A DNA stretch of 64,000 nt from JACMLX01 sp040384325 (GCA_040384325.1 JAZKJL010000002.1:124001-188000); one strand, 5' to 3'. Positions 28,088 to 35,686 are shown, numbered from the stretch's first letter. Notes: generated by a model not told the origin, from the letters alone. Numbers and translations are program-made.

Positions 28088-29052
28088 GCGACGCGCGACA
28101 CCCGTGGCGCGCGCTGACACTGGCGATGTGCCTCCTCGCTGGTTCGGCCTCGCTTTCAGCGCAGGCCGCGCGCAGTGGCTGGCAGCTGGTCTGGCGCGAT
28201 GAGTTCTCCGGCACCGCCATCGACACCACACGCTGGGGCTTCGACCTCGGTAACGCGCTGACGTCCGACAGCGGTCGCACCGTCGTCCCGGGGTGGGGCA
28301 ACAACGAGCTGCAGTGCTACACACGCGACACCAGCAACGTGCGGGTGCGCGGCGGCCTGCTGCTGCTGCGCGCGCGCCGGTCCACCGTCAACGGGTGTCC
28401 GTACACCTCGGCACGCGTGAAGACGCGTGGCGCCGACGGTCGCGCGTTGTTCGCGCAGCGCTACGGCCGCTTCGAGTTTCGCGCCCGCCTGCCGCTGGGT
28501 CGCGGCCTCTGGCCCGCACTCTGGATGCTGCCGCAGGACGACGCCTACGGCAGCTGGGCAGCGTCCGGCGAGATCGATGTGATGGAGGCGCGCGGCCAGA
28601 CCCCGGGCACCGTCCTCGGCACGCTGCATTACGGGGCACGCTGGCCACACAACACGTTCACCAGCCGCGACTACGTGCTGCCGCGCGGCGCGAGCATCGC
28701 CGACTTCCACGTCTATGCGCTGGAGTGGGAGCCGGGCCGCATCCGCTGGCTGGTGGACGGGGAGGTGACACAGGAGCAGCGCTTCTGGTGGAGCAGCAGC
28801 CGCCAGGCCGGGGGGCAGGGCGCCAAGCCGACCAGCGAGGCGGAGCTGAACCGGTGGCCGGCGCCGTTCGATCAGCGGTTCTACCTGGTGATGAACCTCG
28901 CCGTCGGCGGCAACTTCCTCGGCAGTCCCGACGCCACGACGCCGTTCCCGGGCGAGATGGCGGTGGATTGGGTGCGCGTCTATCGCCGCCGGAGCGCGTC
29001 GCAGCCACTCTTTCCACGCGGCGCAGGCCCTCTGCCGTTCGAGAATCCCTGA
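28084..29052 (+). CDS. Secreted glycoside hydrolase family 16
   Basis: A 322-residue beta-jelly-roll glycosidase with signal peptide (cleavage near LSAQA). The catalytic signature GEIDVMEARG (E-I-D-x-x-E: nucleophile and acid/base Glu) is intact; WRDEFSGTAIDTTRWGF and HVYALEWEPGRIRWLVDG are typical of the laminarinase / beta-1,3-glucanase branch. It would degrade beta-1,3- or mixed-linkage glucans. The GTG at 28084 overlaps the previous stop and has GGAG upstream. Confidence 0.92.
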   Translation: MSDARHPWRALTLAMCLLAGSASLSAQAARSGWQLVWRDEFSGTAIDTTRWGFDLGNALTSDSGRTVVPGWGNNELQCYTRDTSNVRVRGGLLLLRARRSTVNGCPYTSARVKTRGADGRALFAQRYGRFEFRARLPLGRGLWPALWMLPQDDAYGSWAASGEIDVMEARGQTPGTVLGTLHYGARWPHNTFTSRDYVLPRGASIADFHVYALEWEPGRIRWLVDGEVTQEQRFWWSSSRQAGGQGAKPTSEAELNRWPAPFDQRFYLVMNLAVGGNFLGSPDATTPFPGEMAVDWVRVYRRRSASQPLFPRGAGPLPFENP

Positions 29053-29105
29053 CTCGAGAGTTGGTAAGGCTTTACCCTACAAATTCAGGCATCGCGATCC
29101 TATCG

Positions 29106-29152
29106 CGGTTACATCGACGGTCGAACACGGTCGAATCCGCGTGATGTAACCG
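29106..29152. repeat. 10-bp perfect inverted repeat enclosing a tandem CGGTCGAA pair
   Basis: Arms CGGTTACATC and GATGTAACCG enclose 27 bases in which ACGGTCGAA-type octamers occur twice in tandem. It could terminate GH16 transcription or be a binding site for a dimeric regulator; no U-tract follows. Confidence 0.55.
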
Positions 29153-29222
29153 AAGGTATGGCGCAATAAGGGTTTGCTTGCCGGGCGCGGCGGCATATCG
29201 GCTGCGCGCTGCGTCTGTAACT

Positions 29223-29264
29223 GTCAACTAAAGTTGACGCCTGTAGTTGACAACCATACTTGAC
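29223..29264. promoter_or_regulatory. Operator-like cluster: inverted GTCAACT pair plus three AGTTGAC-type repeats
   Basis: GTCAACT and AGTTGAC form a perfect 7-bp palindrome with a 2-bp spacer (29223-29238). AGTTGAC recurs at 29245 and as ACTTGAC at 29258, each 13 bp apart. The palindrome reads TGT-N12-ACG, one base from the TGT-N12-ACA consensus of PpsR/CrtJ repressors of photosynthesis genes. The last repeat overlaps the -35 box. Confidence 0.6.
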
Positions 29265-29287
29265 ACCGGCATTCCGGAGCGCATGAT
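29260..29287 (+). promoter_or_regulatory. Putative sigma-70 promoter of the puc operon
   Basis: TTGACA (29260-29265) is a perfect -35 box; a 16-bp spacer leads to CATGAT (4 of 6 matches to TATAAT). Transcription would begin near 29294, giving a leader of about 125 nt. The overlap with the AGTTGAC repeats suggests repression by occlusion. Confidence 0.5.
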
Positions 29288-29417
29288 AGGTCCTTGAGTC
29301 CGACGAAACACGCGGCACGCGCGGCAGAGTCGTTCTCAGCGTTTGCGTGGCTACTCGAGCCATGGTCCCCCCACGTGCGGGTCAAGCACGGTACTCGTTG
29401 CTCCAGGAGCAATCGTT

Positions 29418-29576
29418 ATGGCTGATAACGATCCGAATCGCGTGTGGCCGTCAGGTCTCACGACGAGGGAAGCAGAGGAGTTGCACGACGGTCTGAAGCA
29501 GGGCACGCGCATCTTTGGTGCGATCGCGATTGTGGCCCACATTCTCGCGTTCATCCAGACACCCTGGCTTCGCTAA
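29418..29576 (+). CDS. pucB: Light-harvesting antenna beta polypeptide (LH2-type)
   Basis: A 52-residue single-helix antenna subunit that, paired with the alpha chain, binds bacteriochlorophyll a and carotenoid in a ring around or near the reaction centre. The helix IFGAIAIVAHILAF carries His41 within AxxxH, the magnesium ligand of the coupled bacteriochlorophylls. His23 lies exactly 18 residues before it, the second conserved beta-chain His. The start has AGGAG nine bases upstream. The polypeptide ends shortly after the helix with TPWLR, as antenna beta chains do. It is followed 14 bp later by pucA. Confidence 0.93.
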   Translation: MADNDPNRVWPSGLTTREAEELHDGLKQGTRIFGAIAIVAHILAFIQTPWLR

Positions 29577-29590
29577 GAGGAGTTTGACCA

Positions 29591-29833
29591 ATGAATGAAG
29601 GCAAAATCTGGACTGTGGTGAAGCCGAACACCGGCGTGCCGCTGTTCCTGGGTGCCGTGGCGCTGATGGCGTTCACCGTGCACTTCGCGATCCTCAACAA
29701 CACGACCTGGTTTGCGGCGTACTGGCAGGGCAGCGCCAGGGCCCCGATGACCGCCGCAGCTCCGGCCGCGGTCGAAACTGCTCCGGCGGCCGCAACGCCG
29801 ACCGAAGCCGCACCGGCGCCCGTCACGCCGTAA
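29591..29833 (+). CDS. pucA: Light-harvesting antenna alpha polypeptide (LH2-type) with Ala/Pro tail
   Basis: An 80-residue antenna alpha chain. It opens MNEGKIWTVVKP, nearly identical to alpha chains of purple-bacterial LH2. AFTVH places the bacteriochlorophyll ligand at His31. TTWFAAYWQG gives Tyr44-Trp45, the two residues that hydrogen-bond B850 acetyl groups in LH2 and are replaced in blue-shifted LH3, so long-wavelength absorption is predicted. Residues 48-80 are an unusual Ala/Pro/Thr-rich extension; classical LH2 alpha chains end soon after the YWQG region. AGAGGAG precedes the ATG. Confidence 0.93.
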   Translation: MNEGKIWTVVKPNTGVPLFLGAVALMAFTVHFAILNNTTWFAAYWQGSARAPMTAAAPAAVETAPAAATPTEAAPAPVTP

Positions 29834-29861
29834 TGGCGTTGTCCGCCAGCGTGCCGTCATA

Positions 29862-29889
29862 GGGGCCGGGATTTCGCGATCCCGGCCCC
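29862..29889 (+). terminator. Strong hairpin between pucA and pucC
   Basis: Perfect 11-bp stem (GGGGCCGGGAT / ATCCCGGCCCC) with a 6-nt loop, 29 bases after pucA and 75 bases before pucC, not followed by a U-run. It probably protects the pucBA message and limits readthrough into pucC. Confidence 0.75.
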
Positions 29890-29964
29890 TGTGTCGCTGG
29901 TTCATTCGCTGCTCGTGCCGCACCGTTGGCGGCACCCCGGTTTTCCGCAGGGCTGACGCTTCCC

Positions 29965-31371
29965 ATGTTGAATCGCCTTTCCAGGAAGATGCTCTCGACG
30001 TGGGCCGAACAGGGCCCGCGCTTCCTGCCATTCGCCGACGTGGCGACCGCCGACCTGCCGCTTTCGCGGCTGCTCCGGCTCTCGCTCTTCCAGGTGTCCG
30101 TCGGCATGGCGTCGGTGCTGCTGATCGGCACCCTCAATCGCGTCATGATCGTCGAACTCGGCGTGCCGGCCTCGCTGGTCGCCGTGATGATCTCGCTGCC
30201 GCTGCTGGCCGCCCCCTTCCGCGCCCTGATCGGCTTCAAGTCCGATACCCACGTCTCCGCCCTTGGCTGGCGTCGCGTGCCGTGGATCTGGCAGGGCACG
30301 ATGCTGCAGTTCGGCGGCCTGGCCATCATGCCGTTCGCGTTGCTCGTGCTATCGGGCAACAACGGCATTCCAGTGCCGCCGTGGGTGGGCTGGACGGGAG
30401 CGGGCCTCGCGTTCCTGCTCACCGGTGCCGGCCTGCACACAGTCCAGACGGTCGGCCTGGCGCTGGCCACCGACCTGGTGGCCGAGGAGTCGCAGCCGCG
30501 CGTGGTGGGCCTCATGTACGTGATGCTGCTGGTGGGCATGATCGCCAGCGCGATCCTGTTCGGCGCGCTGCTCGAGGACTTCTCGCGCGGTCGGCTGATC
30601 CAGGTGGTGCAGGGCTCGGCGGTGGCCACCATCGTGCTCAACGTGCTGGCGATGTGGAAGCAGGAAACGCGCAATCCCGACAAGACGCGTGAAGGGCGCC
30701 AGGAGCCGACCTTCCGCGAATCGTGGGACAGCTTCATCACCGGCAGCGGCGCGCTGCGCCGGCTGATCGCGGTGGGCATCGGCACGATGGCGTTCAGCAT
30801 GCAGGACGTGCTGCTGGAACCGTACGGCGGCCAGGTGCTGGGCCTGACGGTCGCCAACACCACGCGCCTCACCGCCACGCTGTCGCTCGGCGGGCTGCTC
30901 GGTTTCCTGCTGGCTTCGCGTGTGCTCGGTCGCGGCGGTGATCCGTTCCGCATGTCGAGCTACGGTGCACTGGCCGGCATCCCCGGCTTCGCGTCGGTGA
31001 TCCTCGCCGCTCCCGCACATTCGGCGCTGCTGTTCTTCCTCGGCACCTTCCTGATCGGCTTCGGCGGCGGCTTGCTAAGCCACGGCACGCTGACCGCGAC
31101 CATGAACAACGCCCCCGAGAAGCAGCGCGGCCTGGCCCTCGGCGCCTGGGGCGCGGTGCAGGCCTCCGCGGCCGGCCTCGCGGTGGCATTCGGCGGCATC
31201 GCGCGCGACGTGGTGAATGGCATGAGCTCGCGCAACCTGTTCGGCGTCAGCCTCTCCGGCCCCGCCACCGGCTATTCGCTGGTGTACAGCCTCGAGATCG
31301 TGCTGCTGATCGTGACGCTCCTGTCGATGCTGCCACTGATCCGGCGGGCTCCGGTGCGCGTGCCGGCCTGA
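29965..31371 (+). CDS. pucC: PucC/LhaA-type BCD-family MFS transporter (antenna assembly factor)
   Basis: A 468-residue membrane protein of the bacteriochlorophyll delivery (BCD) branch of the major facilitator superfamily, with about twelve transmembrane helices. Family landmarks are SLFQVSVGMASVLLIGTLNRVMIVEL near the N-terminus (shown here only as its general position, residues 38-63), FKSDTHVSALGWRRVPWIW, MQDVLLEPYGGQVLGL and THE loop around LLSHGTLTATMNN. Such proteins are needed to assemble light-harvesting complexes and are thought to pass bacteriochlorophyll to nascent antenna chains. It lies 131 bp after pucA on the same strand. The start is at MLNRLSRK; a frame extension of 13 codons upstream is less likely. 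Confidence 0.92.
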   Translation: MLNRLSRKMLSTWAEQGPRFLPFADVATADLPLSRLLRLSLFQVSVGMASVLLIGTLNRVMIVELGVPASLVAVMISLPLLAAPFRALIGFKSDTHVSALGWRRVPWIWQGTMLQFGGLAIMPFALLVLSGNNGIPVPPWVGWTGAGLAFLLTGAGLHTVQTVGLALATDLVAEESQPRVVGLMYVMLLVGMIASAILFGALLEDFSRGRLIQVVQGSAVATIVLNVLAMWKQETRNPDKTREGRQEPTFRESWDSFITGSGALRRLIAVGIGTMAFSMQDVLLEPYGGQVLGLTVANTTRLTATLSLGGLLGFLLASRVLGRGGDPFRMSSYGALAGIPGFASVILAAPAHSALLFFLGTFLIGFGGGLLSHGTLTATMNNAPEKQRGLALGAWGAVQASAAGLAVAFGGIARDVVNGMSSRNLFGVSLSGPATGYSLVYSLEIVLLIVTLLSMLPLIRRAPVRVPA

Positions 31372-31390
31372 CGCGTCTGAAACGAAGTTC

Positions 31391-31491
31391 GAATTACGGG
31401 GACAGTGCACGGAATTCGAATTACGGGGACAGTCCAATTATCGGGACAGTGCACGGAATTCGACGAATTCCGTGCACTGTCCCCGTAATTC
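31391..31491. repeat. REP-like palindromic element with 28-bp perfect inverted repeats
   Basis: The 28-bp segment at 31391-31418 (GAATTACGGGGACAGTGCAC...) recurs exactly inverted at 31464-31491. A partial copy lies between, and 31443-31462 and 31464-31483 form a hairpin with 20-bp perfect arms around a single base. It sits between the convergent pucC and gyrB genes. I recall similar ACGGGGACAGTGCAC units as REP elements mobilised by RAYT transposases in other genomes; no transposase is present here. Confidence 0.8.
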
Positions 31492-31573
31492 CGTTACTCA
31501 AACCTCGAACGACAGAGCGGCGGCACGATCGCAAGATCGCACCGCCGCCCTGTCGTGCCTCACCTGCGATGAC

Positions 31574-33517
31574 TCAGACGTCGAGCGCGGTGACGAACCG
31601 GGCGTTGGCTTCGATGAACTCGCGGCGTGGCTCCACCGCGTCGCCCATCAGCGTCTGGAAGATCTGGTCGGCCATCACTGCGTCCTCCATGCCGACGCGC
31701 AGGATGGTGCGGCGCTCGGGATCCATGGTGGTGCTCCAGAGCTGCTCGGGGTTCATCTCGCCGAGTCCCTTGTAGCGCTGCACGTAGACGTTCTTGCGTG
31801 CGTCGCCGCCGCTCAGGCGCTCGGTGTACATCTCGCGCTCCGGCTCGTCGTAGGCGTAGAACTCCTCCTTGCCACGGGCCACGCGATAGAGCGGCGGCTG
31901 CGCGATGTAGATGTAGCCGGCATCGATCAGCTCCGGCATCTGGCGGAAGAAGAACGTCAGCAGCAGGGTGCGGATGTGGGCGCCGTCCACGTCGGCGTCG
32001 GTCATGATGATGATCTTGTGGTAGCGCGTCTTGCCGAGGTCGAACTCGTCCTTGATGCCGCAGCCGAGGGCCGTGATGATGGTGCGGATTTCCTCGTTGC
32101 TGAGCACCTTGTCGATGCGCGCCTTCTCGACGTTGATGATCTTGCCGCGCAGCGGGAGGATGGCCTGGTTCTGGCGCTCGCGACCCTGCTTGGCGGAGCC
32201 ACCGGCGGAGTCACCCTCCACCAGGTACAGCTCGCAGAGTGAGGGCTCGGAGAGTGAGCAGTCGGCCAGCTTGCCGGGCAGGTTGCCGATGTCGAGCGCG
32301 TTTTTCTTGCGCGTCAGGTCGCGCGCCTTGCGGGCGGCTTCACGGGCGCGGGCGGCGCTGACGGCCTTCTCGATGATGATGTTGCCGATCTTCGGATGTT
32401 CGTCGAGGAAGGTGGCAAGGTGTTCGTTCACCACGCTGCGCACGATGCCTTCCACGCTCGGGTTACCGAGCTTGGTCTTGGTTTGCCCCTCGAACTGCGG
32501 CTCGCGGACCTTCACCGACAGCACGCAGGCGAGGCCTTCGCGCACGTCGTCACCGGTGAGCTTGATGCCGTCCTTGTCCTTCTTCGACAGGCTGGAGCGC
32601 TCGATGTACTTGTTGACCACCGAGGTCAGCGCACTCTTGAAGCCGGTGAGGTGCGTGCCGCCTTCATGCGTGTTGATGTTGTTGACGAACGAGAAGGTGG
32701 TGTCGGCGTAGCCATCGTTGTACTGCATGGCCAGCTCGATGCCCACGTCGTCACGCTCGGTGTCGATGTAGACGACTTCCGAGTGCAGCGCCTTGCGCTG
32801 GTTGTTGAGGAATTCCACCATCTCGCGCAGGCCGTTGATGGCGAGGAAGGTGTCGCTCTTCTGCTCGTCCTCACGCTCGTCGGTGAGCGTGATGGTGACG
32901 CCCTTGTTGAGGTACGACAGCTCGCGCATCCGGCTGGCGAGGATCGAGTAGTCGTAGCGGGTCTCGGTGAAGATCTCGTTGTCGGGCTTGAACCACACCG
33001 TGGTGCCGGTCTCCTTCTTCGGCACTTCCTTCGTCTGGCGCAGCTTGGTGATGGTCTTGCCGCGCGCGAAGTCGATGTAGTGCTCCTTGCCGTCGCGCTT
33101 GATCCAGACCTTGAGCGTCTCGGAGAGCGCGTTGACGCAGCTGACGCCGACGCCGTGCAGGCCGCCCGACACCTTGTAGCTGTCCTTGTCGAACTTGCCA
33201 CCGGCGTGCAGCACGGTGAGCGCCACCTCGACGGCCGGGATGCCCATCTTGGTGTTGTTCTCGACCGGGATGCCGCGGCCGTTGTCCACCACCGTGATCG
33301 AATCGTCGCGATGGATGGTGACGTTCACCACGCTCGCGTAGCCGGCCATCGCTTCGTCGATGGAGTTGTCCACCACTTCGTAGACGAGATGGTGCAGCCC
33401 TCGCGAACCCGTGGAGCCGATGTACATGCCGGGGCGCTTCCGGACTGCTTCCAGCCCCTCCAGCACCTGGATGGCGTCGCCGCCGTAGTCTCCACGATTG
33501 CCGTTCACGTCTGCCAT
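31574..33517 (-). CDS. gyrB: DNA gyrase subunit B
   Basis: A 647-residue ATPase subunit of DNA gyrase. GHKL ATP-binding motifs are visible: EVVDNSIDEAMAG, VVDNGRGIPV and GGLHGVGVSCVNALS. The TOPRIM domain has YLVEGDSAGGSAKQGRERQN and MTDADVDGAHIRTLLLTF. The C-terminal tail has the family's QRYKGLGEMNPEQLW. The start is MADVNGNRG, preceded by AAGGGAG; an upstream in-frame extension of 84 codons is not gyrase-like. The protein is of the short (about 640-residue) class without the enterobacterial insert. The ParE paralogue is less likely from overall sequence but not excluded. Confidence 0.95.
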   Translation of the reverse strand: MADVNGNRGDYGGDAIQVLEGLEAVRKRPGMYIGSTGSRGLHHLVYEVVDNSIDEAMAGYASVVNVTIHRDDSITVVDNGRGIPVENNTKMGIPAVEVALTVLHAGGKFDKDSYKVSGGLHGVGVSCVNALSETLKVWIKRDGKEHYIDFARGKTITKLRQTKEVPKKETGTTVWFKPDNEIFTETRYDYSILASRMRELSYLNKGVTITLTDEREDEQKSDTFLAINGLREMVEFLNNQRKALHSEVVYIDTERDDVGIELAMQYNDGYADTTFSFVNNINTHEGGTHLTGFKSALTSVVNKYIERSSLSKKDKDGIKLTGDDVREGLACVLSVKVREPQFEGQTKTKLGNPSVEGIVRSVVNEHLATFLDEHPKIGNIIIEKAVSAARAREAARKARDLTRKKNALDIGNLPGKLADCSLSEPSLCELYLVEGDSAGGSAKQGRERQNQAILPLRGKIINVEKARIDKVLSNEEIRTIITALGCGIKDEFDLGKTRYHKIIIMTDADVDGAHIRTLLLTFFFRQMPELIDAGYIYIAQPPLYRVARGKEEFYAYDEPEREMYTERLSGGDARKNVYVQRYKGLGEMNPEQLWSTTMDPERRTILRVGMEDAVMADQIFQTLMGDAVEPRREFIEANARFVTALDV

Positions 33518-33856
33518 GCTGCTCCCTTCGCTGCGGGTCTGACGGCCGACCGTAGAAATTCCGAATGGAATGGTGGTCGGTAGCTCATCAAAGGTAGCAG
33601 ATCCGCGGACACAATGCAACTGCGAATAATCTTCGTAACGTGTTGTAATACATGAACTTACGGAACCTCGACGGTCGCCGGGTGGACCGTGCTCATCCTC
33701 CGTTGGTGTCGCGGTGCTGGCGCATTGATTCCGCCCGTTCTCGGCGCGCACGGCGTGTCCACGCGCCACGCTCAGCGCCGAACTGCCGGAATTCTGGCGC
33801 AGAAACGACGAAGGCCCGGCCGCGAGTGTTCGCAGCCGGGCCTTCCGCAGGACGAC
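33518..33856. other. Intergenic region between yidB and gyrB
   Basis: This 339-bp region carries the yidB terminator at its right end and a comparatively AT-rich stretch near 33590-33655. On the minus strand TTGCAT, 17 bases, TACCTT near 33590-33620 is a weak promoter candidate for gyrB. No gene seen. Confidence 0.5.
33811..33844 (-). terminator. Rho-independent-like terminator of the yidB gene
   Basis: Ten-bp perfect stem (AAGGCCCGGC / GCCGGGCCTT) with inner GCG/CGC pairing, 12 bases after the stop; followed on the minus strand by CGTCGTTTC. Confidence 0.7.
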
Positions 33857-34219
33857 TCAGACCTTCGGTGCCTCGGGCAACGTGCCGTCCGGCGTGGCCG
33901 CATCCACGGCCGCCGGCAGCATCGCGGCCAGCTTGTCGGCGGCGTGCGCCGGGTCAATGCCGAGCTTCGTCGCCAGCGCGGTCACGTGTTCGTTGCCGAG
34001 GGCGGCGCGCACCTGGTCGCCGGTGATCGGCAGGTTGGCGACGCCGGCGGCAACCCACGAGTTCACCTTGTCACCCAGTCCGATCGCGCGAAACTTGTCC
34101 ACCACGCCGGTCAGTCCGCCGTGAGCGGGATCGTTGACGACGCCCATCGCCTTGTCGATCAGCGCGTCGGCGGAGTCGGGGAGCACGTTCTTGAGGGAGT
34201 TGGCCAGGCCTTCGAGCAT
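33857..34219 (-). CDS. YidB-like DUF937 protein
   Basis: A 120-residue soluble protein of the YidB/DUF937 group, recognisable by the C-terminal segment SWVAAGVANLPITGDQVRAA followed by LGNEHVTALATKLGI. The N-terminal half is helical with Gly/Leu repeats (ALIDKAMGVVNDPAHGGLTG). The family's function is unknown. It lies between gyrB and the Dabb/methyltransferase pair and has its own terminator. Confidence 0.85.
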   Translation of the reverse strand: MLEGLANSLKNVLPDSADALIDKAMGVVNDPAHGGLTGVVDKFRAIGLGDKVNSWVAAGVANLPITGDQVRAALGNEHVTALATKLGIDPAHAADKLAAMLPAAVDAATPDGTLPEAPKV

Positions 34220-34488
34220 GATGGATACCTCGCATGCGGTGGGTGCGTGCTGCTGACGAATCGAGCCGAAACGTAGCCGGGTGCGCCGAGCCGTTCGCGT
34301 CGCGCGACCGGACCGTGACCGAGTCGCCGGCGAACTCGGCCGTCGCGATCCACGCGCGTGGTGAGGGATGGCAATGCCGGTCGGCGAACGGAACCGGCGC
34401 GGCTAGGTTGCGGCAGGGTGACCGGTACGGCACAGCCGCGACCAGCGCCATTCGCTCCATCACGCCTCCCCGACCACCGGTGCCTCGC

Positions 34489-34794
34489 ATGTTCGTTCAC
34501 GCCGTCTATTTCTGGCTTCGTCCCGACCTGTCCGAGGCCGACCACGCGACCTACCTCGCCTGGTTGCCGCGTCTCTGCGCCTTGCCGAGCGTGAGCAAGG
34601 GATACTGGGGCGTGCCGGCGGCCACCGATCGGCCGGTGATCGAGCGCAGTTACTCCAACGCGCTGGTGCTGCTCTTCACCGATGCAGCGGCCGAAGAGGC
34701 GTACCAGGTGCATCCGGAACACGATGCCTTCCGCGCGGAATGCGGTGCGTTCTGGACCAAGGTGCAGATCTTCGACTCGGTCACACCGGCGTGA
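34489..34794 (+). CDS. Dabb (stress-responsive A/B barrel) domain protein
   Basis: A 101-residue ferredoxin-like protein. The N-terminal FVHAVYFWLRPDLSEADHAT with VHPEHDAFRAECGAFW later in the chain is the Dabb pattern, usually forming dimeric alpha/beta barrels. Substrate unknown. The ATG at 34489 starts exactly at the first strand. It is followed 37 bp later by the methyltransferase gene. Confidence 0.87.
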   Translation: MFVHAVYFWLRPDLSEADHATYLAWLPRLCALPSVSKGYWGVPAATDRPVIERSYSNALVLLFTDAAAEEAYQVHPEHDAFRAECGAFWTKVQIFDSVTPA

Positions 34795-34831
34795 ACCTGG
34801 TCGCGGTGCTGGCGCGTGCAGGAGTGAGTGC

Positions 34832-35338
34832 ATGACGGCAGCACCGGATACGCGGGACCCATCGCGTCCACCGGCTGATCCTGCCGACATCGCGCACGTC
34901 ATCGCGCCGCCACCGCTGATCTACCTGGTGCCGCTGACGGTTGCGCTGTTGGTGCACGGGTGGCGGCCGTGGCCTGTGTTACCCGGCCGCTGGCCGCATC
35001 TCGTCGGACCACTGTTCATCGCCGCCAGCCTCGTCTTCGTGCTGCCGGCCCTCGGCGCGTTCGCGCGGGCGCGCACCAATCCGAAGCCGTGGAAGCCGAC
35101 CACCGCGCTGGTGATCGAAGGCCCGTATCGCTACACGCGCAACCCGATGTATCTCGGCTTCACGCTGCTCTTCGTCGGCGTCACCTGCTGGGTGAACTCG
35201 GTGTGGCCACTGTTCGCGCTGCTGGTGGTGTTGCCGGCGATGCAGGTCGGCGTGATCCAGCGCGAGGAGCGATACCTGGAGCGAAAGTTCGGTGCGCCGT
35301 ATCGCGAGTACATGCAGATGGTGCGGCGGTGGATCTGA
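34832..35338 (+). CDS. Isoprenylcysteine carboxyl methyltransferase-like membrane protein
   Basis: A 168-residue integral membrane protein of the ICMT/PEMT-like methyltransferase family. Four hydrophobic segments surround the SAM-binding signature GPYRYTRNPMYLGFTLLFVG and the C-terminal EERYLERKFGAPYREYMQ. Bacterial members methylate isoprenoid or lipid substrates that are usually unknown. AGGAG precedes the ATG. Co-oriented with the Dabb gene and convergent with dciA. Confidence 0.88.
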   Translation: MTAAPDTRDPSRPPADPADIAHVIAPPPLIYLVPLTVALLVHGWRPWPVLPGRWPHLVGPLFIAASLVFVLPALGAFARARTNPKPWKPTTALVIEGPYRYTRNPMYLGFTLLFVGVTCWVNSVWPLFALLVVLPAMQVGVIQREERYLERKFGAPYREYMQMVRRWI

Positions 35339-35368
35339 CGTGGTGACGCGCGGCCGGTGGTCAGGCGC

Positions 35369-35686
35369 TCAATTCCGCCCGAGCCGGAACCGCAGCTGCT
35401 TCACCGGTTGCCGTCCCGGCACCGCATTCAGTCGCTGCAGCAGCGTCGGCGCCAGCAAGCTCAGTTCGTTCATCCACGCGGCGGTGGTGACGCGCACCCA
35501 GAACACACCATCGGCGGTGATGCTGAGCGGTTCGGTGACAGAGGCGATCTGCGTACCGACCACCTGCGCCCAGTCGTCGATCGCCCCGACCTGCGCGATG
35601 CGTTCCGACATGCCCTTCTGCTCGAGCACCTTGGCCATCACATCGGCGATGCTCATCGGCTGCGACTTCTTCGGCGGGACGCTCAT
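35369..35686 (-). CDS. dciA: DciA-like DUF721 protein (helicase-loader type)
   Basis: A 105-residue DUF721-domain protein. The core IADVMAKVLEQKGMSERIAQ, then WAQVVGTQIASVTEPLSI and GVFWVRVTTAAWMNELSLL, matches the DciA fold. DciA proteins load the replicative helicase DnaB in bacteria lacking DnaC. The gene overlaps the stop of recF by ATGA, the arrangement often seen near replication genes, which supports the assignment. Confidence 0.82.
   Translation of the reverse strand: MSVPPKKSQPMSIADVMAKVLEQKGMSERIAQVGAIDDWAQVVGTQIASVTEPLSITADGVFWVRVTTAAWMNELSLLAPTLLQRLNAVPGRQPVKQLRFRLGRN

Larger units (their letters stand above)
29053..29417. promoter_or_regulatory. Control region upstream of the puc operon
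   Basis: This 365-bp region has no gene. It holds, in order, a 10-bp inverted repeat (29106-29152), an operator-like repeat cluster (29223-29264), a plausible sigma-70 promoter (29260-29287) and a leader of about 120 nt before pucB. It is less GC-rich than its surroundings. Confidence 0.7.

Noticed and set aside
29418..29833. Core antenna (pufBA, LH1) rather than peripheral antenna
   Set aside because: Alpha chain start (MNEGKIW) and Tyr44-Trp45 are LH2-like, and the next gene is pucC rather than pufLM.
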